40,893 bases of DNA from DAOUAM01 sp034433305 (GCA_034433305.1 DAOUAM010000006.1:1-40893), one strand, 5' to 3'; counted from the stretch's first letter, positions 7,699 through 15,700 are shown. The notes: generated from the letters alone by a model not told the origin. Numbers and translations are program-made.

Positions 7699-8561
7699 GC
7701 GACAAGAACCCCGAATATGACTTCAAGTGGTGCCCCGGCTGCGGTGACTTCGGAGTGCGCCGGGCGCTGGAAGGAGCCATGGAGCGGCACGTCATCGAGA
7801 CGGAGTTGCCGGTGGAGAATAACGTGGTGGTCGCCGGCATCGGCTGCTCGGGCAACCTGGTACACCTTCTAGAAGGGCCGCAGCCCTATGGCTTCCATGG
7901 GATCCACGGCAGGACGCTGCCTGTCGCCCTGGGCATCAAGATGGCCCGCCCGGACCTTAACGTGGTGGTGGTCGCCGGCGATGGCGACTTCCTCAGCATA
8001 GGGATGGAGCACATCGCGCCTCAAGCGGCCCGGAACCTGAACATTACGGCTGTCGTGATGGACAACGGCGTTTACGGGCTGACCAAGGGCCAGAGTTCGC
8101 CCACGACGCACCTGGGGCAGGTGACCAGCTCCACGCCTTATGGTAAGCCCGAGGACGCCATCAATCCCCTCAAGCTCTATCTCACCCTGGGCGTCAGCTT
8201 CGTGGCCTCTGGGATGTCCAGCAAGGTGAAGGAACTGTCCCAGCTAATGTACGAGGCCATGAAGCACCCCGGGTTTGCCATCGTCCATGTCCAGTCGCCC
8301 TGCACCACCTACAACAATACCTACGAGGCCTTGAAGGGCAATCCCAAGAAGGGTATTGACCCGCTGGCCTGGGACATCCCCGACAGCCACAACCCGGCAG
8401 ATCTTGCCGCGGCCTTCAACATTGTCAACACCCCGGGCGTACCCCTGGGCGTGATTTACAGGGACACCACGCGTCCGACCTTCGAGTCCCGCATGGCAGC
8501 AGTGGCCGGCAAGGCCAGGGTCAGGACGCCAGAGCAGTTGCTGGCCTCCTACGCTATTTAG
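7695..8561 (+). CDS. korB: 2-oxoacid:ferredoxin oxidoreductase, beta subunit
   Basis: This 288-residue beta subunit binds thiamine diphosphate and one [4Fe-4S] cluster. The cluster ligands are C and C of CPGCGD, the Cys in GIGCSGN and a later Cys in SPCTTYN. The TPP motif runs from GDGDFLSIG to DNGVYGLTKGQ. With korA it forms the complete two-subunit enzyme; no separate delta (ferredoxin-like) subunit is present. The operon ends in a strong terminator 22 bp downstream. Confidence 0.92.
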   Translation: MSDKNPEYDFKWCPGCGDFGVRRALEGAMERHVIETELPVENNVVVAGIGCSGNLVHLLEGPQPYGFHGIHGRTLPVALGIKMARPDLNVVVVAGDGDFLSIGMEHIAPQAARNLNITAVVMDNGVYGLTKGQSSPTTHLGQVTSSTPYGKPEDAINPLKLYLTLGVSFVASGMSSKVKELSQLMYEAMKHPGFAIVHVQSPCTTYNNTYEALKGNPKKGIDPLAWDIPDSHNPADLAAAFNIVNTPGVPLGVIYRDTTRPTFESRMAAVAGKARVRTPEQLLASYAI

Positions 8562-8583
8562 CAGCCTCCCTTGGGCCGAAAGA

Positions 8584-8621
8584 CGAGAGCGCTCCAGCAA
8601 TCGGAGCGCTCTCGCTTTTTC
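8584..8621 (+). terminator. Rho-independent terminator after korAB
   Basis: A perfect 12 bp stem, CGAGAGCGCTCC (8584-8595) with GGAGCGCTCTCG (8603-8614), has a 7 nt loop and is followed by CTTTTTC. It ends the kor operon. The minus-strand continuation is only weakly T-rich (GTCTTTC), so it may act partly for the convergent sigma-factor gene as well. Confidence 0.9.
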
Positions 8622-8641
8622 GGGTGCGGACACACGGGGCG

Positions 8642-9226
8642 TCAGCTTTTGCTGTGGCCTCGGAGGTACTCCTCCAGGTACTTGCGCAGCAGCACACGGC
8701 CCCGGTGCAGGCGTGACTTGAGGGCGGCGACGGTTACCCCCAGGATGTCAGCCGCCTCGGAGTTGGACAGCCCCTCAATGTCCCTCAGCACCACAGCGGC
8801 CCGCAGGTCGGGGTCTAGCTGGTCCAGCCCCTGTTGCAGCTTTTCCCCCAGCTCTGACATCAGAGCGGAACGCTCGGGCGTCAGGTCCCAGTCCGCCACC
8901 TCTACCGTGTCCAGGCTGGCATCGGTCAGGCCACGGGACCTCTGGTCTTTGCGGAGCTTCATAAGGGCCGCGTTGACGGTGATGCGGTAAAGCCAGGTGC
9001 TGACCTGCGACTCACCGCGGAACCGGCCGAAGGCCCGGTAGGCGGACAGGAAGGCTTCCTGGGCCACGTCCTCAGCGTCCTCGGCGTTGCCCATCATCCG
9101 GTAGGCCACGTTGTACACGAAGTCGGCGTACTTCTCGACAACCGACTGAAAGTCCTCTGGTGCGTTCCGGGGTGATGTCATTGACGGCCTGTGTCGGGGA
9201 AAAAATCTCGATAACAGTGGCAGCAT
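8642..9226 (-). CDS. ECF-type RNA polymerase sigma factor
   Basis: This protein is 194 residues from 9226, or 179 from the in-frame ATG at 9181. Region 2 is clear (YADFVYNVAYRMMGNAEDAED, then AFGRFRGESQVSTWLYRI), as is region 4 (LDPDLRAAVVLRDIEG, LSNSEAADILGV, AALKSRLHRGR). It belongs to the RpoE/SigW-like ECF type that directs transcription of a stress regulon. A short zinc-binding protein encoded divergently at 9339 is the likely anti-sigma factor. Neither possible start has a good ribosome site, so the N-terminus is uncertain. Confidence 0.9.
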   Translation of the reverse strand: MLPLLSRFFPRHRPSMTSPRNAPEDFQSVVEKYADFVYNVAYRMMGNAEDAEDVAQEAFLSAYRAFGRFRGESQVSTWLYRITVNAALMKLRKDQRSRGLTDASLDTVEVADWDLTPERSALMSELGEKLQQGLDQLDPDLRAAVVLRDIEGLSNSEAADILGVTVAALKSRLHRGRVLLRKYLEEYLRGHSKS

Positions 9227-9265
9227 CTAACTCTAGTAGTGTCCCGAAGGACCAGGACCCCGGTA

Positions 9266-9294
9266 TTGACCGATGGGCTGCCTTTCAATACATT
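9266..9294 (+). promoter_or_regulatory. Promoter of the anti-sigma gene
   Basis: TTGACC (9266-9271), a 17 nt spacer and TACATT (9289-9294) form a reasonable housekeeping promoter reading toward the anti-sigma gene at 9339. The sigma-factor gene reads away on the other strand, and no ECF-type box was recognised for it. Confidence 0.4.
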
Positions 9295-9338
9295 CTAAAG
9301 GTAACGGCTGATTTCAGCCAGTATGAGGAACAGCGCCA

Positions 9339-9614
9339 GTGTTCGATTCGCTGAGGGCAAGGCTATTCGGCGGCCGAAAAGGTGGGACGCCGTGCCGCGA
9401 GGTCATTGACCTTTCGTCGGACTACATTGATGGCGAACTGGAAGAGGCTGTGGCGGTGAGCCTGAAGGGCCACCTGGAACGCTGCAAACCTTGCCGGGCC
9501 TTCATCAACACGCTCCGTAGCACCGTTGAATTGCTCAGGGCGGCGCCCAAGCAGCAGGCCCCCGAGTCTTTCCGCGAGCGGCTGCGCGCCAGGCTACACA
9601 AGGCCGGGAAGTAG
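9339..9614 (+). CDS. Soluble zinc-finger anti-sigma factor (ZAS-like)
   Basis: This 91-residue protein carries the ZAS anti-sigma motif H45-x3-C49-x2-C52 with an upstream Cys19 and the typical LSSDYIDGELEEA helix before it. There is no transmembrane segment, so it would act in the cytoplasm, like RsrA/ChrR-type proteins, by holding the ECF sigma factor until a signal (often redox) releases it. It starts at GTG 9339 after an AGGA site. Unusually, it is divergent from its presumed sigma factor rather than downstream of it. Confidence 0.75.
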   Translation: MFDSLRARLFGGRKGGTPCREVIDLSSDYIDGELEEAVAVSLKGHLERCKPCRAFINTLRSTVELLRAAPKQQAPESFRERLRARLHKAGK

Positions 9615-9763
9615 CCGTCCTTGTCCAGGAGAGGTGCAAGGGGCAGCCTCTTGAAGGCCGACAGGGCCAGGAGGCCCTTTCTGTCGTGCCAGGGTGGCCG
9701 CATGCGAATCGCCGGGGGTGATGCCGCATCTTACCTTGTGTGCAACACTTCTCAGGAGGAGTC

Positions 9764-9970
9764 ATGATGGCTGATGTCGTCATCACACCACGTAAGGATG
9801 GGCCGTACATGGTCCAAGGGCCTATCAAGATTGTGGATCACCAGGGCAAGGAGTTCCAGCTAAAGGACGGCCCAATATTCCTGTGTCGGTGTGGCGGCTC
9901 GTCCAACAAGCCTTTCTGTGATGGTACCCATCGCAGAAATGGCTTCGCCGACGCCTGCACCGCCAGATAG
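9764..9970 (+). CDS. CDGSH-type iron-sulfur protein
   Basis: This 68-residue protein has the complete CDGSH motif: C41-x-C43-x8-C52-DGT-H56, which binds a [2Fe-2S] cluster with three Cys and one His. Ser is replaced by Thr (CDGTH), a common variant. It probably works in redox or Fe-S transfer in the cytoplasm. The ATG at 9764 is chosen because GGAGGA lies 4 nt upstream; an in-frame GTG at 9740 lacks one. It is a single gene; the 9615-9763 gap before it shows only a weak hairpin. Confidence 0.85.
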   Translation: MMADVVITPRKDGPYMVQGPIKIVDHQGKEFQLKDGPIFLCRCGGSSNKPFCDGTHRRNGFADACTAR

Positions 9971-9987
9971 GCGCGGCAGTCGGCCAT

Positions 9988-10022
9988 AAAAAACTCAAAG
10001 GGCGGGAAAGCTCCCGCCCTTT
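9988..10022 (-). terminator. Terminator between CDGSH gene and ccmE
   Basis: The stem AAAGGGCGGGA (9997-10007) with TCCCGCCCTTT (10012-10022) is flanked by six A residues at 9988-9993. Read on the minus strand the hairpin is followed by GAGTTTTTT, a good terminator for the ccm operon. On the plus strand only a short CTTTG follows, so it may work in both directions with unequal strength. Confidence 0.8.
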
Positions 10023-10044
10023 GCTATTCCCTCGCGGTCTCGGC

Positions 10045-10500
10045 TCAGCCACGCTGCTCGGCGGTGATGTACTTGGAGGGACACTTCACTATCACGTTCT
10101 GGCTCTGGAAGACGCCGCTCGGCGTGTACCGCCCTTCCAGGATGATCTCCGAGTGCTCATTGAAGAACAGGTCGGGCAGCACGCCGTTGTGAATGGCCGG
10201 CAGCGCCTGGGAGCCGTCCGTCAGCTCAAAGTGGGCCAGAGTGGAGTCCCCTTCGCGGGCGAAAGAGGCCGGCACCAGCTTGCCGCTCACCCTCACCATC
10301 TTGCCCTCAGGCGTCGGGCCAAGGCTGGTAAGCTCGCTCACGGTGTAATAGTAGACCGTGGCGCCCTGAAAGGCCGTGAAGGCGAAGTACCCCAGCGCCG
10401 CAGCCAGCACCACCAGGCCGACAAGCAGCTTGCCCCTGTGGGCGAAGAAGCCGCCGCTCTCCATGGCCGGTTGTGGGTAGCTTGACGCTGCTTGCGACAT
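10045..10500 (-). CDS. ccmE: Heme chaperone CcmE, CXXXY variant
   Basis: This 151-residue periplasmic heme chaperone has one N-terminal anchor helix (about 23-44) and the OB-fold core (VRVSGKLVP, then FELTDGS and YTPSGVFQ). Classical CcmE binds heme covalently through a histidine in HxxxY. Here the position holds cysteine: C140-PSK-Y144. Such CXXXY CcmE proteins are known from archaea and some bacteria with a variant System I lacking CcmH. It is the last gene of the ccmC-ccmD-ccmE group and ends at a strong terminator. Confidence 0.92.
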   Translation of the reverse strand: MSQAASSYPQPAMESGGFFAHRGKLLVGLVVLAAALGYFAFTAFQGATVYYYTVSELTSLGPTPEGKMVRVSGKLVPASFAREGDSTLAHFELTDGSQALPAIHNGVLPDLFFNEHSEIILEGRYTPSGVFQSQNVIVKCPSKYITAEQRG

Positions 10501-10573
10501 ATTGCCAACTCCAGGTACGCTCTGTGGCTCCTGGCCCGGCTATGGCCCCAGGCGGGCCACGCCAGACTTTGCT

Positions 10574-10912
10574 CTACTCTGCCCTGGTGGACTGGCGCTC
10601 CTTTTCGGCCAGCGCGCTGCGCAGGGCCTCGATCTCGCGCTGCATCTCCCGCTGTCGGCGCGACATGACAAAGACGTAGCCGAAGAAGACCGCCCAGGTG
10701 ATAAAGAACACCGCGAAGAGCCAGGGCAGCTCTGACTCGCCCTCCAGATCGCCCTCGCCCTGCTGCGGTGCCTCCAGGGCTACTTGCGTGGCCTGGTCGG
10801 GGCCAGGGCCGCCGTAGGCGTGCGCCTCGCGGGATGGAATGAGTGCGGCTGCCAGCGTTGCCATCAGCAGCAGGGCCAGCAGGATGTGTCTCAGTGGAAG
10901 TGTGTCAGGCAT
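10574..10912 (-). CDS. CcmD-like membrane protein
   Basis: This 112-residue protein has an N-terminal hydrophobic segment ending in an AHA-type signal-peptidase site (about 1-32), an acidic linker, one transmembrane helix (about 64-84, LPWLFAVFFITWAVFFGYV), and a charged helix (RRQREMQREIEALRSAL). Helix plus RRQ-coiled tail is the CcmD pattern; CcmD helps hold CcmC and CcmE together. It is longer than typical CcmD (about 45-70 residues) because of the N-terminal segment. It overlaps the end of ccmC by 8 nt. Confidence 0.72.
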   Translation of the reverse strand: MPDTLPLRHILLALLLMATLAAALIPSREAHAYGGPGPDQATQVALEAPQQGEGDLEGESELPWLFAVFFITWAVFFGYVFVMSRRQREMQREIEALRSALAEKERQSTRAE

Positions 10913-11636
10913 GGCTCTGGTATAGCTCGTCCAGGGCGGCTTCGGTGCGCCGCATGAAGTACCTTTCCATGAGCAAGTACACGTATAGCACGCTGAAGGT
11001 CACCAGGGACACTAGCAGGGTCATATAGATACTGCTGGAGCCGATGGCGTCCTCTTCGGCGGCCAGGGGGCCTGTATTTAGCTCCGGGTGGGCGGTGCGC
11101 CACCAGACCGAAGCCATGTAAATGATGGGCGCGTCCAGGGCGCCTATGAGGGCCACGATGGAGCCATAGCGCGCCCCCTGTGTTCCCCGGGGGGCATAGG
11201 CCCGGACCATCAGGTAGCCCACGTAGATGAACCACAGCACCAGCGTGGTCGTGAGCTTGGCGTCCCACGTCCACCACCAGCCCAGGTCACCCCTGGCCCA
11301 TATGACGCCTGTTATCAGGATCAGGCTGGCACATATGACGCCCAGCTCGGCGGTGGCGTAGGCCAGGCTGTCCCACTTTTCCTTGCCGGTAACCAGGTGC
11401 ATGGCGCTGGCGACGGCCACCAGCACGATGGACAGCATGCCCAGCCAGCCCAGCGGCACGTGGAAGTAAAAGATGCGCTGGGAAACGCCCAGGTTCTGCT
11501 CCGTGGGCACCCAGAAAAAGACAAGGTACAGCGTCACGGCCATGAGGGCGGCGCTGATAACCAGCAGCCCGTCCCTCACCGCCGCGCTCCGCCCTGGCCG
11601 CGTCCGGGTCCCTGTGCTCCTGGCCATACCCATCAT
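10905..11636 (-). CDS. ccmC: Heme handling protein CcmC
   Basis: This 243-residue polytopic protein of the heme handling family has the WWD motif as GDLGWWWTWDAKLT and flanking conserved histidines (RIFYFHVPLGW, and His in SAMHLVTG). CcmC loads heme onto CcmE on the outer face of the membrane. Six hydrophobic segments are visible. It heads the ccmC-ccmD-ccmE operon on the minus strand, physically separated from ccmAB. ccmF and ccmH are not in the window. Confidence 0.92.
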   Translation of the reverse strand: MMGMARSTGTRTRPGRSAAVRDGLLVISAALMAVTLYLVFFWVPTEQNLGVSQRIFYFHVPLGWLGMLSIVLVAVASAMHLVTGKEKWDSLAYATAELGVICASLILITGVIWARGDLGWWWTWDAKLTTTLVLWFIYVGYLMVRAYAPRGTQGARYGSIVALIGALDAPIIYMASVWWRTAHPELNTGPLAAEEDAIGSSSIYMTLLVSLVTFSVLYVYLLMERYFMRRTEAALDELYQSHA

Positions 11637-11694
11637 GTGTGCAATTTATCACAAAACCGTGGCCGTGACTACCCCCGCAGGAAAAAGAGGCGGG

Positions 11695-12105
11695 CTAGTC
11701 CGCGCGGTAAACAGCGCAGCTTGAGGGAGTCTCCCACAGGCGCACCTCCGCCACCATCAGGCCCCTGCCACGCGCATGCTCATAGACGTGCCTGGCGATG
11801 TTCTCCGCCGTCGGGTTCTCGTCCATAAGGTACAGCGGCTCGCCCAGTTCCTCCAGCAGCGGCACAACGGGGTCCCTGCGGCAGAGCACCATGCGATGGT
11901 CCAGGTTGGCGTCAACCCACTCCTTGACGACGTCGCGCACCAGGGTGAAGTCGGCGACCATGCCCAGGCCGTCAAGCTGCTCACCCTCTATGTCCACCTC
12001 CAGGACACCGTTATGGCCGTGCAGGTGCCGGCACTTGCCATGGTAGTCCAGCAGACGGTGGCCATAGCAGAAGTGGACTGTCCTGGTCACCCGGTAAGTG
12101 GGCAT
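11695..12105 (-). CDS. queD: 6-carboxytetrahydropterin synthase QueD
   Basis: This 136-residue member of the 6-pyruvoyltetrahydropterin synthase family has the zinc-binding histidines of FCYGHRLLDY and CRHLHGHNG, a DFTLVRDVVKEW segment, LDHRMVL and a C-terminal VRLWETPSS. The Cys before the HLHGH motif fits QueD, which turns dihydroneopterin triphosphate into the QueE substrate. It is not in the queFCE operon but stands alone 8 kb away. Confidence 0.88.
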   Translation of the reverse strand: MPTYRVTRTVHFCYGHRLLDYHGKCRHLHGHNGVLEVDIEGEQLDGLGMVADFTLVRDVVKEWVDANLDHRMVLCRRDPVVPLLEELGEPLYLMDENPTAENIARHVYEHARGRGLMVAEVRLWETPSSCAVYRAD

Positions 12106-12231
12106 CTTCTGGCGCTCCGCCTTTTCCGCGTGCCTGGAGCTAATACCAGTCTAACAAGTCCGCCGGCCATTTTAGCATATATACTGTACTGAAAGGCTTC
12201 TGGATTCCAGGCCAGTCCAGGGTACGACAAC

Positions 12232-12621
12232 GTGACGAACAGCAATAGCAGCTTCAGCCTGAAGGTCAGGCTGCGCAGCTTCGCCTGCGCCATCAGGGGC
12301 CTGCGTTTCCTGGTGGCGTCCCAGAAGAACGCGCTCATACACGCCGTCGCAACGGTGGCCGTCTGCATCCTGGGCCTGTTCCTCGGCCTCACGGCTACGC
12401 AATGGGCGCTGATTGTGGTGGCGATCGTGATGGTGTGGGTGGCGGAGGCGCTGAACACCAGCCTCGAACTGCTGGCGGACGCGGTGGCCCCGGAGTTCAG
12501 CCCGCTGGTGGGGAGGGCCAAGGACGTGGCCGCGGGCGGCGTCCTGGTCGCCGCGGTGGGCGCGGCGGTCATTGGCATTCTTGTCCTGGGGCCGCGCATC
12601 CTGGAGCGTCTGCCCTGGTGA
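12232..12621 (+). CDS. Diacylglycerol/undecaprenol kinase family protein
   Basis: This 129-residue integral membrane kinase has three helices. The active-site motif VAEALNTSLELLAD and the following GRAKDVAAGGVL match the DgkA family. In many Gram-positive bacteria and Chloroflexi this family phosphorylates undecaprenol, supplying the lipid carrier for wall polymers; the substrate here is not proven. It starts at GTG 12232 without a clear ribosome site. A TATACT box at 12180-12185 may be its -10. Confidence 0.88.
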   Translation: MTNSNSSFSLKVRLRSFACAIRGLRFLVASQKNALIHAVATVAVCILGLFLGLTATQWALIVVAIVMVWVAEALNTSLELLADAVAPEFSPLVGRAKDVAAGGVLVAAVGAAVIGILVLGPRILERLPW

Positions 12622-12633
12622 GCCAGGGCGCGG

Positions 12634-13866
12634 CTAGGGCAGCCGGCGCAGTCGCGGCATGCCCAGCGCCGAGGCCACGGTGACGAAGGTCAGGACGCTG
12701 CCATTGATGAGCAGCGCCACCGGTGCGCTCAGCGCGCCGGCCATGGCGCCGATGCCCAGGTGTCCCACTGGCGCCAGGCCGATGCTCAGCACCCATGACC
12801 CCATGGCGCGGCCCCGCTGCTCGTTGGGCACGCTGGCCTGCATCAGCGTCTTGTACAGCGTGTCCACCCCCGAGGCGCAGGCGTTGATGAAGGTCAGCAG
12901 CGCCAGGAACAGGAAGATGTTGGATGCCAGCGGCACAGCCATCTGGCCCAGCCCGAAGCCGGCCGCCGTGGCGAACATGAACACCCCCTTGCGCCGGGAG
13001 TTGCCCATGTTGGCCAGGAGCATCAGCCCCAGCATGCCGCCGCCCTGCCGGAAGGCGGTCATCAGGCCCAGGCCCAGTGCCCCTACACCCAGCACGTCCC
13101 TGGCGAACACAGGCAGCAGGCTCTGGTGAGTGAACCCGAATATCTCGGTGGTGGCCGTCAGGAACATCAGGGCCATCAATGTCCGGTTGGCCCGGATAGT
13201 CCCCAGGTACCTGACCAGGTTCTTCACCACCGGCCCGCGTTCCGTGGGCGCCGCCTGTCCCAGGTCCCGAGTGGCCAGCAAGACCAGGGCCGCGCCGACA
13301 TAGCTGGCGCTTACCGCCAGGTACTGGGCGTCAATCCCCACTTCCACGATGATTATCCCTGCCTCTATAGCGCCGATGACGCCGCCCAGGCGCTGACTCA
13401 CCGCGTTCAGCGACATGCCGTTGAGGGCCAGTTGTGGGCCAACAATGTCGTAGATGTAGGCCTGTCGGACTGTCATGGTGAAGGCCCAGAGGCAGCCCGT
13501 GGCCGTGGCCAGGGCTAGCACGTGCCATACGGTGGCGATTTCCATAACCAGGAGCAGTGCCAGAAGCCCGGAGGTTATACTTCCTCCCAGGGTGATAATG
13601 CGCAGGAAGATGCGCCGGTCCACGCGGTCGGCGACCGCGCCCGAGATGAGGCCCAGGAAGAAGAAGGGGGCCATGCGAAGGGCCGAGGAGACGCCGACCA
13701 TGAAAGGCGAGTCGGTCATCTCCAGGACCAGCCAGCCCAGGGCGACCTGCTCCATGCCCATGGCCAGGGAGTGGAGCAGCGTGGCGCTCCAGAGGAGCCG
13801 GAAGTCCCGGTAGCGCAGGGAGCCGGCCCAGGCCGCGCGCCCGGAGAAGTACCCTAGCAGGGCCAT
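12634..13866 (-). CDS. MFS transporter (MFS_3-like efflux family)
   Basis: This is a 410-residue major facilitator with about 12 hydrophobic segments. Its N-terminus (YRDFRLLWSATLLHSLAMGM), loop 2-3 motif GAVADRVDRR and overall pattern fit the enterobactin-exporter/MFS_3 group. The substrate is unknown. The ATG at 13866 is preferred: an upstream in-frame GTG at 13902 lies directly against a TATAAT box and so would precede the transcription start. It is convergent with the kinase gene, 12 bp apart. Confidence 0.85.
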   Translation of the reverse strand: MALLGYFSGRAAWAGSLRYRDFRLLWSATLLHSLAMGMEQVALGWLVLEMTDSPFMVGVSSALRMAPFFFLGLISGAVADRVDRRIFLRIITLGGSITSGLLALLLVMEIATVWHVLALATATGCLWAFTMTVRQAYIYDIVGPQLALNGMSLNAVSQRLGGVIGAIEAGIIIVEVGIDAQYLAVSASYVGAALVLLATRDLGQAAPTERGPVVKNLVRYLGTIRANRTLMALMFLTATTEIFGFTHQSLLPVFARDVLGVGALGLGLMTAFRQGGGMLGLMLLANMGNSRRKGVFMFATAAGFGLGQMAVPLASNIFLFLALLTFINACASGVDTLYKTLMQASVPNEQRGRAMGSWVLSIGLAPVGHLGIGAMAGALSAPVALLINGSVLTFVTVASALGMPRLRRLP

Positions 13867-13902
13867 TGGAGCGTTACCTGAGGGTCTGCCATGGTGGGGC
13901 AC

Positions 13903-13908
13903 ATTATA
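13903..13908 (-). promoter_or_regulatory. -10 box upstream of the MFS gene
   Basis: Minus-strand TATAAT (13908-13903) lies 37 nt upstream of the ATG at 13866. No good -35 box was seen at the usual distance. It helps decide the start codon of the transporter. Confidence 0.35.
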
Positions 13909-13945
13909 TCACCGCCGGCACGGGCCGCAGGTACAGGCCATACCT

Positions 13946-13977
13946 CCGCAGGGGCGTTGCACGCAACGCCCCTGCGG
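13946..13977. repeat. Perfect 14 bp hairpin between MFS and dehydratase genes
   Basis: Arms CCGCAGGGGCGTTG (13946-13959) and CAACGCCCCTGCGG (13964-13977) enclose CACG. No T-run follows on either strand, so it is not a standard terminator. The GGGGCGTTGCA...TGCAACGCCCC type of palindrome is a recurrent dispersed repeat in several environmental phyla. The interval 13867-14019 has no gene. Confidence 0.65.
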
Positions 13978-14019
13978 ACTGCCCTGCTGGTGCCTTGACC
14001 AGCCCTCAGAACGGCAGGC

Positions 14020-15186
14020 CTACCAGTTGGTGAAGGCGCCGTCGTTGCGGCGCAGCAGCGGAGGCCAGCCGCTGGGGTTGATGCGCCGGGACTCGGCGGC
14101 CCTCTCGTCGAACTCCACGCCCAGGCCAGGCTTGTCAGGGCACCAGGCGTAGCCGTCGGCCCACTGGATCTGCTCGGGGAACAGGTCCGTGGCGAAGCTG
14201 CCCGGCCTCCTGGGCATCTCCTGGACGCCCACGTTGGTGGAGGCCATGCACAGCGACACGCACGCCGCCGCGCTCACCGGCCCCAGCGGGTTGTGGGGCA
14301 CTATGTCAATGTAGTGGGTCTCGCACCAGTGGGTGACCTTCAGGGCCTCGGTGATGCCGCCGACGATGCACAGGTCTATGCGGGCGTAGCTTATCAGCTC
14401 CTCCTCGATGACCTCGCGGAAGGGCCACTTGCTGGCCCACTGCTCCCCGGCGGCGATGGGCAGCGAGACGTGGCGCGCCAGGGTCCGGTAGCTGGCCGGG
14501 TTCTCGGAGCGCAGGGGGTCCTCGATGAAGTAGGGCCGGTAAGGCTCCAGGGACTTGCACATCTGTATGACCATGGCCGTGTCCAGCCTGGTGTGGACGT
14601 CAAAGCAGACCTGGATGTTGGGGCCGACGGCCTCGCGCACCGCCGCCATCTGCTCCTCGGCGATGCGTATGGACTCCACCGGCTCCAGGCGGCCATCGCG
14701 TCCCCGGTACTCCAGCACGCCGGCGGTCTCCGGCTGGCCCCAGCGCACGAACTTCCAGCCCTCGGCCACCGCGCGCTTGCAGTTCTCCACAAGCTCTTTG
14801 GTGCTGCGCCCCTGGGTGTGAGGATAGCATACCACCTTGTCGCGCACCGGGCCGCCCAGCAGCTTGTACACGGGCATGCCCACTGCCTTGCCCTTGATGT
14901 CCCACAGGGCGATGTCAATGGCGCTGATGGCGCAGCAGTACACCTTGTCGGCGGGGAAGAAGGAGCCGCGGAACATGTGCTGCCACAGGCGCTCGGTGCT
15001 GAAGGGGTCCTGGCCGATGACCAGCTCCGACAGGTGCTCAATGGCCTTCTCGATGGCGTTGCCCCACCAGCGGATGCCTATCTCGCCCAGCCCGTGGATG
15101 CCCGCGTCGGTCTCCACCTTGACGATGAAGTAGGGCCGGCCGTCGCTGTCGGCGACCGGGAAGCACTTGATGGCTGTAACCTTCAC
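14020..15186 (-). CDS. Mandelate racemase/muconate lactonizing enzyme family dehydratase (galactonate dehydratase-like)
   Basis: This 388-residue enolase-superfamily enzyme has the three metal ligands in CFDVHTR, FIEDPL and AAGEQW. The capping domain contains AIDIALWDIKGKAVG, and VPHNPLGPVSAAA carries the catalytic His. This layout is typical of the D-galactonate dehydratase-like acid-sugar dehydratases that remove water from aldonic acids. The GTG at 15186 is chosen because a strong GAGGAGG lies 5 nt upstream; the frame further upstream is not protein-like. No sugar transporter or aldolase adjoins it, so its substrate is open. Confidence 0.85.
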   Translation of the reverse strand: MKVTAIKCFPVADSDGRPYFIVKVETDAGIHGLGEIGIRWWGNAIEKAIEHLSELVIGQDPFSTERLWQHMFRGSFFPADKVYCCAISAIDIALWDIKGKAVGMPVYKLLGGPVRDKVVCYPHTQGRSTKELVENCKRAVAEGWKFVRWGQPETAGVLEYRGRDGRLEPVESIRIAEEQMAAVREAVGPNIQVCFDVHTRLDTAMVIQMCKSLEPYRPYFIEDPLRSENPASYRTLARHVSLPIAAGEQWASKWPFREVIEEELISYARIDLCIVGGITEALKVTHWCETHYIDIVPHNPLGPVSAAACVSLCMASTNVGVQEMPRRPGSFATDLFPEQIQWADGYAWCPDKPGLGVEFDERAAESRRINPSGWPPLLRRNDGAFTNW

Positions 15187-15309
15187 CTTGGGCCTCCTCA
15201 ATGGTATAGTTGTGACTGCCCTTGCACGGGGCATACGATATGCCAGGGGCGGTGGGGGGGCAAGGGGGCGTCGGCCAGCAAGCTTTGAGGGCGCAGGCGC
15301 CGGGCCTGC

Positions 15310-15315
15310 TATAGT
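15310..15315 (+). promoter_or_regulatory. -10 box immediately before the metallopeptidase ATG
   Basis: TATAGT at 15310-15315 lies six bases before the ATG at 15322, so transcription could begin at or next to the A of the start codon and give a leaderless mRNA. No ribosome-binding site is present in GGGAAT. Confidence 0.35.
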
Positions 15316-15321
15316 GGGAAT

Positions 15322-15687
15322 ATGGAGCGAGCACGGTTCGAGAGACTGGTGCGCCGGGCGCTTCAGGACATCCCTGAGGAGATAAGGGCGCACCTGGACA
15401 ACGTGGACATCATCGTTGAGGAGTGGCCTACCAGGGAGCAACTGGTGGGCTCGGGCCTGGAGCAGGGAGAGTACCTGCTGGGCCTCTACGAAGGCATTCC
15501 CCTGACCGAGCGGCACTACGACTACAGCATGGTGCTGCCGGACAAGATAACGCTGTTCCAGAAGCCCATCGAGGCCATCTGCTCCAGCGACCAGGAGGTC
15601 ATCCAGGAGGTACGCAACACCGTCATCCACGAGGTGGCCCACCACTTTGGCATCAAGGATGAGCGGCTGGAAGAGATGGGGCTCTAG
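15322..15687 (+). CDS. Small zincin metallopeptidase family protein
   Basis: This 121-residue protein has an HExxH motif near its C-terminus (VIHEVAHHFGI), followed by a conserved D/E after the glycine turn (KDERLEEMGL). The length, the N-terminal FERLVRRALQDIPEEI and the central LLGLYEGIPLTER match the short 'metallopeptidase family' (Zincin_1, formerly DUF1025), common in actinobacteria and Chloroflexi. The substrate is unknown, and some members may be structural. Confidence 0.85.
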   Translation: MERARFERLVRRALQDIPEEIRAHLDNVDIIVEEWPTREQLVGSGLEQGEYLLGLYEGIPLTERHYDYSMVLPDKITLFQKPIEAICSSDQEVIQEVRNTVIHEVAHHFGIKDERLEEMGL

Positions 15688-15700
15688 GCGCTACAGCTAG

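Noticed and set aside
14020..15645. N-terminal extension of the dehydratase to 541 residues
   Set aside because: The extra part is antisense to the zincin gene; a GTG with GAGGAGG at the right distance gives the normal enolase-superfamily N-terminus.
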